Below, piece by piece: positions 33,279-45,600 of a DNA stretch of 64,000 bases. The position numbers were made by a program, and so were the translations under genes. Position 1 is the first letter of the stretch; each line of letters begins with the position of its first letter. This DNA is from Candidula unifasciata. Lineage: Eukaryota; Mollusca; Gastropoda; Stylommatophora; Geomitridae. The stretch spans positions 1 through 64,000 of the forward strand of contig CAJHNH020002577.1 of assembly GCA_905116865.2 (NCBI GenBank), read 5' to 3'. A model generated the notes under the pieces. The model ran no database searches, was not told the DNA's origin, and worked only from the letters and a program-made list of their open reading frames with translations.

Positions 33279-33779
33279 AATCACCTGTGGTGGACAAACG
33301 AAGAAAAAAGACAAATGACTACAAGAACGGCAACTCTAATCAATTGTTTCAGAGCTTCCTGTTTTGTCGTGTACGTAAACAAAACTAGGGACCCCATCCA
33401 GAACACGACAGGCAAATATTTGTCTGCCCACACAGTGACACACCTGCACCATATACATAGTACTAAGTACACACACCTGGAAGATGGCAGACGTACACGA
33501 GGTGATATTGCCGTTATCAGTAATCGTTATGTCTAGGTAGTTTGGTAACATTTTATATAGTGAGACTAGAGATTGAACCAGCGAAACACAATGACGGTCA
33601 TTAGGCTAATGACAACTTATGTCAGTTCTAATAATGATAATAATATAAGAGTCTAATATATAATTAACAGTTTGAATAATATAACTATTATTACTTGGTT
33701 ACCCATAAATATAAATTCAAACAAGTAAAAAGTAAGAAATGCATCTAAACACAAACTGTAACTAAAAGCTAAACTTAAA
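33279..33779. other. No recognisable gene or repeat
   Basis: Short frames on both strands without domains; AT-rich from 33600. Confidence 0.4.
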
Positions 33780-33932
33780 AACATCATTACGGTCACCGTA
33801 ACTTTCCCGGATATTACCTGATACCCGTGTTGAGCCAGGTCGACCTAAAAGCCAAGGTCAGTTTCGAAATAAATCTGCCGTGATATGGATTTGAACTCTG
33901 GGCCAGCAGGCGCCACTATAATAGATACTCCG
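33780..33932 (-). mobile_element. tRNA-SINE family 2 fragment
   Basis: CCCGTGTTGAGCCAGGTCGA and CGTGATATGGATTTGAACTC on + are the reverse complement of the family 2 body and B box. Confidence 0.65.
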
Positions 33933-33940
33933 TAATTATT
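33933..33940. repeat. TSD (left) of foldback copy 2
   Basis: TAATTATT, repeated exactly at 34790-34797. Confidence 0.9.
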
Positions 33941-34789
33941 GGCTCTACTGTCAAATTTGGCCGGTAAGCTGGACTGCTTTGGCCGGCTTAGTGGGAGTTA
34001 TGTCCCTTCGCCACCAACTCAAAACAAGTCGCGGAAAAAGTCACGAATCAAATGACATACTTACCTATCATCATCCGGGTGCGTGTAGGGCTGCGTAGGT
34101 TTGCGTCTAGGGTTACCTATCATCATACGGTTGCGTGTAGGGATGCGTAGGGTGTCTATCATCATCATCATACGGTTGCGTGTAGGGTTGCGTAGGGTTT
34201 GGGTTAGCGGTAGGGTTAGGGGTGTGGGGTAGGGTTAGGGGGAGGGTTAGGGTTAGATGTGACAATTTTCACGTAGGAGGTCGAAATACTGGCCGACAAT
34301 CTGATGCTTGTGAGAGTGGCGCCACTGGAAGTGTGCCAAATATGACGGCAATAGCGCGCGACGGCTGGTGCCCCAATCGGTGGCGAATTGTCCGTGTCAG
34401 TAGCATCCACCGTCCGTCGACTGTTTGCGCGTGCATGCGACTGTGCGCGATTGTAGGGACCTACGGCGTCACAATTGTCACATCTAACGCTACACCTAAC
34501 CCCTAATACCTAACCCTAAACCCTAACCCCTAAACGCTAACCCTAACCCCTCATCTTACGCCAACAACCAACCTACACGCAATAAGCAGCCCTACACGCA
34601 ACCGTAGGACGATGATAGACACCCTACGCAACCCTACACGCACCCGGATGATGATAGGTGAGTACGCCGTTTGATTCGTGACTTTTTCCGCGACTTGTTT
34701 TGAGTTTGGCCAAGGGACATAACTCCCACTAAGCCCCGCTAAGCCGGCCGAAGCAGTCCAGCTTACCGGCCAAATTTGACAGTAGAGCC
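33941..34789. mobile_element. Foldback element with telomere-like arms, copy 2
   Basis: 849 bp. The left end GGCTCTACTGTCAAATTTGG matches the inverted right end over more than 100 bp, including GGCCGGTAAGCTGGACTGCT, GGCTTAGTGGGAG and CGCGGAAAAAGTCACGAATC. Both arms carry CGGTTGCGTGTAGGG units. The left then has TTAGGG-like repeats (34195-34255) and the right the complement (34490-34560). The core 34255-34490 contains TGGCGCCACTG and CCAAATATGACGGCAATAGC, shared with copy 1 at high identity. The 8-bp TSD TAATTATT is perfect. No transposase reading frame. Confidence 0.9.
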
Positions 34790-34797
34790 TAATTATT
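34790..34797. repeat. TSD (right) of foldback copy 2
   Basis: Exact copy of 33933-33940. Confidence 0.9.
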
Positions 34798-34924
34798 ATA
34801 TAGGCCAAAGTAATATCCACAATCCCAACTTTTGTATAGACCAGTGTTTCTCTGCAGTTTTTGCACCGCGGCCCACCAAAACTGGAATTGTTTTTGCTGC
34901 ATACCTCAGTTGAGCTTAGTATAC

Positions 34925-35345
34925 ATACATGCTCCATCCCCATCTTCAGCAGCCAGTGCAGAGTCCCACTGGTAATGGTACTGGTCTCAGTCTGGTCACA
35001 CCCTGCTGCATCATTCTCTCCAGCCCTTACTTTAATAGTTTCTCTCTTGACTTCGTTATTTGTTCCCAAAGGACTTTGACCACATCTGCCTTGTCATGTA
35101 TCAGTTCACCACCCACTGGTGCAGATCCAGCCAGTCTATCTGCCTGTTCATTTCCCACCACGCCGGCATAGCCTGGAGAAAAGATCCAAAGTATGCTCAC
35201 TACCTGTGACCTTCCAAGTGAAGCTTGCCACTCTGCTTGAGGCAACCCTGTCCACCTTTCTCAGCAAATTTTCAGAGTGTTACAATAATGACATGTGTAT
35301 GTATCTTGTTCTGTAGCCACTGGGAAGCTGCAGTGACAGCCTCCG
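34925..35345 (-). mobile_element. RNase H-LINE 3' fragment
   Basis: On -: FSPGYAGVVGNEQADRLAGS, then GGELIHDKADVVKVLWEQ. Downstream GTISGTLHWLLKMGMEH gives the C-terminus. Confidence 0.8.
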
Positions 35346-35929
35346 CCTCCATTCTCATGCTAGGTGTTGTGGCAACGCTCCTGACAGCTAAACCAACACA
35401 AAACAAAAACAAATGTTAAAAGCTGTTTTTTGTTAAATCCAGTGTCACAAAGTTAAGATTCTCAGTGTGTATTGGGCATGATGGTTAAAGCGGTCAGTAG
35501 CACACTGGTCATCTTTAGTTCTGCTGTGGTAGACTTTAGGCTGGATTAAATTATGCAGCATCTCAGGCTGCCACTTAGATGATCAGCCACGAGGCCTACC
35601 CTGACAGCTCCCTTAAGTCAAGTATCTAGTGATTATAATCAAAGTTCAAGATCCCGAGGCTACAGCAAGGTCAGCCCAAGAGTGACACAACACGCTGCAA
35701 ACCGCCACAGTACCTTTTATTTGGCAAAACGTTTTGCCTAACAGCAACAAAAATTTACCAGCCTAACTCCGGCTTACTTTCCTAACACTCAAGCTTCCTA
35801 GTTAAATAATGCAGACATTTACCTACATTGCACAGTTTATTGCCTGGTATATTCCACTGTATCTTGACATGTGCATTCCTACAAAGTTACATCAGCATAT
35901 ATTGAATCACAACAAATTAATACACAAAT
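35346..35929. other. No recognisable gene; faint tRNA-SINE-like text
   Basis: 35470-35600 has short resemblance to SINE family 2, too weak to call. Confidence 0.35.
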
Positions 35930-35943
35930 AACAATGTCTATAG
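35930..35943. repeat. TSD (left) of SINE family 2 copy
   Basis: AACAATGTCTATAG versus AACAGTGTCTATAG at 36203-36216. Confidence 0.85.
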
Positions 35944-36202
35944 GGAGTCGCCGTGCCGTAGCGGCTAGACGCGCACCGCGGATCGGAAGGTCATAGGTTC
36001 GCTCCCTGGCGAAGCCGGACTTTTTTCAAAAATGACCTTGGCTCCCAGGTCAACCCAGCTGCAATCCCGGGAAGTTAAGGCGGCCGGCGTGATGCTGACC
36101 ACATCACCCATCTTGTGCCGATTGGTCTATAAAATATAGGTCTAGCCCTATATGCCCTTTAGCCCTAAAGACGTGGAAACGTGTCCTTTACTTTTTACTT
36201 AT
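35944..36202 (+). mobile_element. tRNA-SINE family 2, best copy
   Basis: 259 bp. tRNA-like head GCCGTGCCGTAGCGGCTAGA, B box AGGTTCGCTCCC, body with AGGTCAACCCAGC, GGCCGGCGTGATGCTGACCA, CATCTTGTGCCGATTGGTCT, and end GTGTCCTTTACTTTTTACTT. Flanked by a 14-bp TSD with one mismatch. At least a dozen other copies or pieces lie in the window. Confidence 0.9.
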
Positions 36203-36518
36203 AACAGTGTCTATAGTGGCACTAAATATCTCACCACTGCAATTTCAGATCGACAGCATGTTCTTTTTTGATTGCACACGGATGGATTTGTTCATTTTGA
36301 TTGTCACAGCTCCCACCAGTTTTAGTAAAACCTTTTAAATGTCTGATAAATATCTCAGAAATTAATAAAATAATATTATTTTGATATCAAGATACTCACT
36401 AATATTTTAATATGTGATCATCATAAATATTTACTTAGTGTGTATCTATGTCCTGATATTTGGAAAGCGCCTAATATACACATGATGGTAATGAATGATA
36501 TTTTCTTGCTATTCTCAG

Positions 36519-36672
36519 AACGGATATCTGGATGAAGCCTTGTTTGACCCCAGTGTCCTGAATCAGCTGGATATGAGCCAGTTTAAAGCAGAATATAAGA
36601 ATGTTACAACACCTCTAACACCAGAACACAATCTACAGATTCGACCATTACATTTGGAAGACTATGACAAAG
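36519..36672 (+). CDS. GNPNAT1: GNPNAT1 exon (N-terminal)
   Basis: Acceptor TATTCTCAG, donor GTAATG. FDPSVLNQLDMSQFKAEYKN and LTPEHNLQIRPLHLEDYDKG. Confidence 0.9.
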
Positions 36673-39600
36673 GTAATGGAATGGGTTGAACTGCTGTAAA
36701 CAAGGACTAACTTTTTCTAGTTTCTTCTTCTCCTGTTCACTGGTTGTAAACTCCGGCCGAAAATTATGGTTGTTCGTTCACTTCTGTACTAGTCCTGTTC
36801 AGAATCTGAGCGTTGCACGCGCATCTGTTTTACAGATTTGATTCATGTGTATGCAGACTGTTGTTTCCTTGCCTCTCAGGCAGATGCACTCCAACTTTGA
36901 AGGAAGCTCGCAATTAGTACACTTTTACCACTTGCGCTTATGGGGGGATGTAGTTGGTCTGTTCTTATTTTCCTCACAATGAGATCCCGGAACCCACACA
37001 GAGATTTGTAGTTTTTAAAAACCAAGTTGAATTAGTATTGCTTTGCTTTTGTGTGCTGGTGAAGGTTTTCTAGCTCCAATGTCATTTCTTTCAATAGTCA
37101 ATATATCATCCTCATCACACATCAGAACACAAAGTTCACAGGTGCTTGGATCGCCTCTGAGGTTTTCCCTAAGCTTTTGACGACTTATAACACCAGTTCT
37201 TTGATAATTCACTATTCTTCCTAAACCTCTTGCATAGCATTCTTGTTCAGCTTCACCTGTTTGACTTGATGTTCTTGCAGACTGTTCAGGATTGCTAATT
37301 CACAGTTATTGTGATTGTTAAGTAAAGAACCTTTTTTCTCACGTTATTGGGCATATAGGGCTACACGTATATTTATAGACCAATCAGCATTGGGCCGATG
37401 ATGCGGTCAACATCACGCTGGCCGCCTTTACTTCCCAGGACTTTACCTGGTAGCCATTTCAGACTGGGTAGACCAGGGAGCCAAGGTCATTTTTAAAAAT
37501 AAGTCTAGCTCCACCAGGACCTGTACCCACAACCTTCAGATCTGCAGGCGAGTGACTAGCCACTACACTACAGCAGTGATTGTATTCCGAAAAGAGAATG
37601 AGAGTAGTATTACTGTCCATTGTTGTCAGTTTACCAACTGCATGATAGAGGTGCAGTTTTATACAGTATGTGATACCTTAAATATCTTTTATTTTGACAC
37701 TTTCTTTCTCTTCACTTTCCTTCAGACACGGAATGTGACAACTAGATAGCGAACTACTTCTTCACCTCCTTTTTATTTTAAAAACACTTTAGGTGTTGGG
37801 CGAGATACAAGGTTCATGTTCTTTCTCTTCTAGCCAACTCGACATCACACAGTTGTAGAGTTTCTCTGCTATCTTTATATCTTGTTCTTGGCTAACCTTG
37901 TACTCTATTTCTCCTCATTCGCTGATGCCTTGTATGGTATGGTATCAGAAGACATGCTCACTCAGTGTGCAAACTATGTTATTTGCTGTGTTTGTATGTA
38001 ATTCAGTATCAGTTCTATGCTTAAGTAACTGCTATGAAAAAGTTATTATTTAACTTCCAAAAAGGCTAAACAGAAAAGAGGGGGAGTTAAAGGTGCAAGC
38101 AATGACTTCATTAAATCAGTTAGGTGCCTTCTTCACAATGAAGGTTGGCTGCAATGGATCTTCAGTATTCTTTGGTCTTGGTAGTACACACTCTCACACA
38201 GTTGTTTATTCATCTCTTGATGTTGTCTTTCAACTTTATCAGTGTCTACTCCGTGTTCTCTTGTCTGTGAATTTTCCCTCCAATATGATTATTAAGAGTG
38301 TGTTTGTGTTTCAACATCTTTCTTATAGTTCCCAGTTAATACAGAGCCTCTTTAATTGATTGTTTTTGTTTCCATGATATACGACTTATTTTTCTGTTTT
38401 GATTTTATTGCACCAGGTTTCATCCCATCTGGCTTAGTCTCGCTCTTTTAGTCTACACAACAGCTGGCTCCAAAGCCCGAACAAAAACCTCCTTTTTTAT
38501 AAGGAAGAAAAATATATAAAAATTAACAAGATCATAAATTAAATATGAGTTACAGGGGCAAAGAAAGGATAGTCACACTGTAACTGATGATGTGTGTCAT
38601 AAGAGGCATCTAAGGAAGGTTGGCACAGGACGGGTTACCTCTACAGAAAAGTTTAACTACAAAGTCTAACTATTCATGAACAAGTTTACAGAGGACTTTG
38701 AAATCGGAGTGCATCTGCCTGTAAGGCAAGCAACCAGCAGCTGCAGACAAATTAGCTAATTCTATAAAATGGATGCACACACAAAAGTTAAGCCCTGGAA
38801 CAATGTCAGAATCCAGAAATGGACACAACCAGGACTTGACGTTCCGCAGGAGTTTACAGCCTGTGACCACAAATGCACACAAAACACACAAAGGGTTTAC
38901 CAAATGTTGGTTCAGGGCCTTTTCCATTTGATTTGATTCAAGAACCAACCGACATCACAGCACTCGGGGCATTCCCAAAAGCGCTCCGTCCCCATCTTCA
39001 GCAGCCAGCAAAGAGTTCCGATACTAATGGTGCCAGTAGATTCTGATTTAACATCCGTCTTGCCTTTGCTCGTAGCCTCGAGCTTCTGCCAGAACCTCTT
39101 TTCCATTTAAAGATTAAAACACATGAATAGGATGGAATGGAATATATGCAGCTAAAATGGTTTGTTTATTTTCAGGTTACCTTGACTTACTAAAGCAGCT
39201 AACGACTGTTGGGGACGTAACCAGAGAAGAATTTGTAGGTATGTCATTATATTGTTTGTTATCTGATTGTAAGGGGGCTGAGTGGTCTCGGGGCATGGTG
39301 TCCGCCTTGAATGCTGGAGGTCCCGGGTTCAGGCTCCGGTGAAGGCTGGGATTTTTTCACTTGGACTTGTCGTAATTTCCCCCTGGTCTCTGGGTAGTAA
39401 GATAGGATGCCTGTGTGTATTGTTGCGCGCGTAAAAGATTCCATGGCAGTTGGAAATTTGAAAGAGTAGCCTAACAGCACTGCCTGGGCAAAATTTGGAG
39501 TAAAATCTACCCAAAGTATTTCAGGATGTACAATGAAGTTTGTGCACTGCGCTGAGATTCTTTGGACTCAGGCTTGAGTTAGAAGTAGAACACAGCACTT

Positions 39601-42600
39601 ATGGGTTACTGCCCTTGTGCCATGATGTTGATCTGTTGTTTAAACCAAACTAATCTATTTGTGAGAAAATGTATATAGTTTAAAAAGTAACATTGAATTT
39701 CTTGAGGCCCCAGAAATGCAGTTTTACAGAAGAATTCTTTATAGGGTCAAAATAATAATAAAACTTTTTGAAAGAGGAGGTTGTGAAAACTATAATGGAT
39801 TGAGGAAACTATGTTCAAGAGAAACGCTGATGTGAAAGTTGATGAGAGAGGCCAAAGGTGCTGGACTGTTTTATATCCATATCAACAAGCGATTGTTAGG
39901 AAAGACATCTGGATGAGAATTCACATAGGTGTATTGGCAAAGAGAGGCATTGACAAACGATGGAGTAGTGTTTGCATTAAACACCCAGGTGCCACTACTA
40001 GGTTCATTGCAACCGCCACCGGACGAACTTGCTTCAAATACAAGGTGGGATGTTCAGCTGTATTGATAACAACAGCACAGTAATGAACAGGCTGCAAAAA
40101 CTTCGGGAGGGATGGTCTTTTTCACTGACCGATTGCAGCCATACAAGCTCTAGATGCCAAAACTACTGACAGTACCCTACAAAGCCCTGCTGAGCTATAA
40201 GAAAAGGCAGAAATTCCCATGCAGTGGACCCCGTCTCACTGTGGGATCAAAGGAAATGAAAGGGTTCTTTATTAATATTGTACCCCTAGATGACGTCACG
40301 AGACAGTCAAACATTTTAGAGGGTGGTAAGACTGGACTACATCCCACGAGAGAGTGCAGCCTGGGTCTCACTACTGCATGCAGCCTATCTATCACCCCCT
40401 GAAATATTAGACTGTCCTGTGACCTGTGGATTTTCCCTGTTTGGGGTAGGATATTAATAATGCACTAATGAAAGTGCTGATGTCTTAGCCACGGAGGGCA
40501 GTGTCAGACAACAGTCATACCAGTCATTGTCGATTCCAGAAATGAAGACCCTCGTTAGGAGAAAATAAAAAACAGACTGAAAAACATACACTGGGTATCT
40601 AAAGAAAAATTGAAAATAAAAAGATGTTGTTAAACATCTAAACAGTTTCCATTTTTCATTTACACTTGTATTTTGCGGACTCAACAAACATTTATTCAAA
40701 TTAGGTATAAACAGACCTCTGCCAGTGTCTTTGTGCTGAACAGACCCCAGAACATGTCTGCAAAACAGTATGTGGCCACACCAAGTAGACCTGACAACTA
40801 AGTTTCAGTGAAACCTGAGAGACCTCAAACTAACATCCAAGTTTATGGCCCACAGTTGATTCAGCACATGACTAGAGATCGCTGAAAAAGAAGAAGTAAG
40901 GAAAGAACAGAATGGAAGAATAGACTGCAAGCCCTGTTTGACATAATGGGACGATAATGATGATGAAGTCAAGACAACTTATCACAAACATCTGACGGTT
41001 GTTTTTTAATTTTTCAGCCACCTTATTAAAAGAAACAAAACTGGAACATATGGTAACAACTGGAAAGATTTATGGAAAGGAAATTAGACTTCTTGAAAGC
41101 ATTTCTGCAAATTTTGGCTTTAAAACAAAAACTATCCCATTTACTTCTAAAAACATCCAGTTTGGTTTTAAAAAACATACTGTATTGTTTTAAAAACTGA
41201 ACAGTTTAAAATGAAAATGGTATACACACACAATATATGGAATATACAAAATACGGATGTGAGTCGTGGACTATCTGTCAGTCCTTAAGAAAGAGAATAG
41301 GGGCTTGTGAGCTGAAATACTATAGAAAGATTCTCAGAATATCTTGGACAAAGAAGAGGAGAAATATTGACATCTTAAAAGATCTGAACATCAAGGAAGA
41401 TTGACTAATAAACAGCATCATTTCTCAGAAGCTGAAATATTTTGGTCATATCAAGCGCCACAACGGATGGGAAAAAACTATAGCAGAAGGCATGGTACCA
41501 GGAAGGAGGGGCAGGGGCCGACCAACACGAAGATGGGCACAGGATATAAGTGGCTCCTTGAGTATGAAAGTATATGAGGCAGGAGAGCTGGCGAGAGACT
41601 GAGTTTCTTTCAGGCAGACCGTGATGAGAGCGACGTTCTGCAAAGGACTTGCTACATGATGATGATGATGATGATGATACACACGCAAATACACATGCAT
41701 ACACAAAGAGAGAGAGAGGGGGAATAAATAATAAGGTAAACTATTATAAATTGCCACGTTTTTTTCTGTTCATAGACAGATTTCAAAAGATGAAGGCATG
41801 TCCAGACACTTATTACATTGTTGTGATAGAGGATTTGAAATCTGGCCAGATCATCGGGTCTGCTACACTGGTAAAAGAACAAAAGTTTATACACCACCTG
41901 AGCTCTGTAAGTTGGCATTCCTGCGCTGTTCATTTTTTCTGTCTTCTGCTTTTAAACTTTTATGATAGTATTCTTTTATTTGTGTCTTTAAAGTAGTGTT
42001 TGCTTATTTATTTTCTTTGATTTGGGTAAAATATCGCTTTTATTGTGTTTTGGAGTTTACCGAAGAGAAGATAATGGTATACTATGCCTTCAAAATCCCT
42101 CAGAAGTTAGAAAAGAAAGCGGTCTGAATGGATTGTAAATTATGGTAAATTTCGGTATTATGAAGTCTACAAAAAATTGATGTACAGGTGTGGTGTAAAA
42201 CAAACAGGCAGGCGGACTAGCTGGTTCTGCATCACTTGGTGGTAAAGTGATGCAGGGCAAGCTAGATATGGTCAAGGCCCTTTGGGAGTAAATGAAAGGA
42301 GCTGAAGCACAAATAGATCCTCACAGTTGGACAGCCGGTTAAAATGGACGCTAGACAGCGGCGCTGTTCGGAGCGGAGGCAAATTTTTTGCTTCTGCCGG
42401 AGGGTGGCCGAAGTATTTTTGATCCATTTGTAGACTGGATATAGTTTCGTCGCCCAGCTTCTGAGTTGAATGCATGGCGTGACCCTGTGAGCTGCGGATT
42501 GCATTTGGAACGTTTTTTCGACTGTGACCAACGTGGTGTGAATTGTAGATTCAGAAAATGGCGCGATGCCGGTCGTGCAATGCTGGCGGGACCCGTATTA

Positions 42601-45600
42601 AAATTGATCGCCTGGGCAACTGCTGATCTGTTGGCGACAAGTTCTGCTATCATCAATGATGAACTACATTTCTAATGTTGGACTGTTTGTGTTAGCACTT
42701 CGGATGGCTACCATATGCGTTAATGCGAGTGTATGCTAGATATGCTGAGACAGCAGTCTGTCAATCTTTCCACAAGGGACTGTGATAAACATTCTGGGTG
42801 TTTTTCGCTGGCACAGGAGCGGAGCAAAGATGGGGCGACCCGTTTGCTATGAAGCTGAAACTAAGACTACCAGACTACCATCATCCCTCTAGCCCCCTTA
42901 ACTCTGTCACCACAAGAAGCCAGAAAGCCGACACTTCCGGCTGAGGCCAGTTCCCTGTGAATGCCACTTTACCAACTGAAGTGATCTGTTTGTGAGACAT
43001 ATAGTTGATGCAATTGGCTGTATTTGCACCTGTGAAATCCTATCTGCTGTCTTCCCGTCCTTTTTAGGATAACAGTTTTGGTTTTTTCAAGCCCTACTCT
43101 GGCTCTTGCCAGGGGCCGCAATATAGCCTGGCCATAAATATGGCCTAAAGGCTAAATGCGGTTTCTTTGACCTCACCCACATGGTGGCACACTGTGTCAT
43201 CGGGTGTTTATCGTCTGTGTGATGTCCTGGTGGGGTAGAAAGTCAGTCAGTCAGGATGTGAATATATTAATTAAACAGAAACATTTAGCAGTGTTTTTCT
43301 TCAAACCAAATGTTTTTTAAGCCAAATTGGCATCATATTTTTCCATAAGCCTCAGTGAAAGAGGTCAGTGGGTTATAGCATGATTCACATGTATATATAG
43401 GCCCCTGGGGACTGTATTTCATTGCTTCACTCTGTTCATGTTTATTGATTACTTCCCTTATACATCTTTATATATTTTGAGGGGACAAAATTAAATGTAC
43501 ACAAATGAGTTTTTTAAAATGTATGGTGACCTGATTTCCAAGAATTTTTTTTGTGTTTCTAACAAATTTTGTAAGAATTTCTATAAGGTCATGACCCATT
43601 TATTTTTAACATTACCGGGGTGAAAGAGTTAACTTTCCAGGATGTATCTGTTACCCATTTTAGGCTGGGTTGAGTTTGCGAGCCATGGATGGATGTTTGT
43701 GTGCATTGAAAATGACCTTATCCAAACAAACTAGTAAATACTTTAGTTCGTTGTTCTTAATATTCCATTCCCTTGTTTCTCCAGAGAGGCAGAGTAGAAG
43801 ATGTTATTGTCAGTGATCTGTACCGGGGCAAAGAACTTGGAAAACTGTGAGTGGTTGTTTACTTATTGTATCCACAGGGCTGTTTTTCCCAAATGAACTG
43901 TACACAGTGCTGCCATTTTGTCTTTCTTTCTTATCTATACAATCTTTTTTTTTTTTTAAGGCATCCCCTTTTCAGTGTTATTGTAAATAGACACTTTAGG
44001 GTGAGTACTGGCACCATCTTTCTTTATAATTTTTATTTTACACACCTTGCTGTGAGTACTGGCACCATCTTTCTTTATAATTTTTATTTTACACACCTTG
44101 CTGTGAGTACTGACACCAATTTTTCTAGGGGTAAAAAATCCCTGGTATCCACAATTCCTCGTCTGGTGGTTTGTTTTAAATAAACATTGGATATCTAATT
44201 GCTGGCATCTTGAAGGCTAATACACTGCAGTAGTTGTTAGTTGGAGCATATAAAAAGTATGACTGATAACAGAGAGAAGAAAAATGTGTAAAAAGAGATA
44301 ATATACTGACAGAAATATACAGGCATGAAATATTTTACACTTCAAATTTAAAATGCCTGGTTTGTATATAATATGTGAAATGGCATTCTGATGAAAAGAA
44401 CAGCTGCACGAAACCCTTAACAAGGTATGCGAGGAAAATGTGCACTCCTTAGAGTCCAAGCCTTGTGTCGTTGGTAGTCATACCTATCCACAACCTTCTG
44501 TCTTGTGTACTTTCAATCCACTGTGACACAGATGATCCTCCATGCCGTGATGTCAGACTGTCTAGCATCTTTTCTCTCGGTCTCGCCTTTCCTCCCCTCT
44601 AACTTTCCTACAGTCACAATGTACTCCAGTTTTCTCCTTCTGACCAAAGAATGTAGATTGTCTCTTTCTGATGTGGGCAATCAGTTCTCTTCATGAGCCA
44701 GTATCTTTCAGGATGTCTTCATTACTCTTTGTATCTGTCCAGGGTGTTCTCATCATTTAACTATAAAAACCACATCTCCGCAGCTTGCGAATAAGTTTTC
44801 ACTAATTTACTGTCCCTGATTCACACCCATATATCAGAATAGGATTTATATAGCTTTTATGAATTCTCTTTCTCGTCTCAATTAACAAAGAAAGATTGCA
44901 TAAAATATTCTTCATTTTGTGAAATCCTGCCTTTGCTTGAGCGATTCTACATTTAACTTCTTTAATACATCTTCTATCTGATGTTACCAGGATACCCAAG
45001 CACTTAAACATATCAACTTGCTTGAGGTTTGTCCCATTCACATTGATGTTGCATTTTGGATGGTCGGTTTTCTTTGTAAAAAAAAAATGGGCACTTCAAA
45101 CAACAAATTATTACAGGGTGTCCCGCAAGTTTCCTTACACAGGAAAAATGCCATTGTTTTGAAAACACTTTCCAATGTGTTGCCCCCACTGCTGTAAACA
45201 CGTATAAGCTGGAGTTATGCTTGTGATGAGGTTGGTGATATGTTTATATTTCTTATGTATGGAAACTTTTGGGACACCCTGTAGAATTTCTTACTACAGG
45301 AAACAAAACTGGTGAATGTTCATGACAGTATGCTGTGAATGGAAATTGTGCAGTCAGTATGGGCTGTGTTGGTCACTGGGTTCCGAAAGTTAAAACTTCA
45401 GAAAATGGCTCGAGGGCGCTAACCATGCTGTGAAGAAATGGCTGCTTGAACTAGTCAAAACCTGATAGATTGTGTAAAGGTCAGTTAATTTTCACAGTGT
45501 GTCAAAACAGTATGTGAGACAAAAAATATGGGGCTTTATCTTCTGAATAAAATTAGTAACCATGGACATGAGAAGTCTGAAAAGGGCTGTAGTAGTGACC

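Noticed and set aside
39811..40083. 90-residue open frame on +
   Set aside because: Lies in the composite RTE / RNase H-LINE debris in a frame other than the LINE frame.
42351..42675. Open frames on both strands (101 and 69 residues)
   Set aside because: No domain recognised and located within an intron; kept only as an unexplained block.
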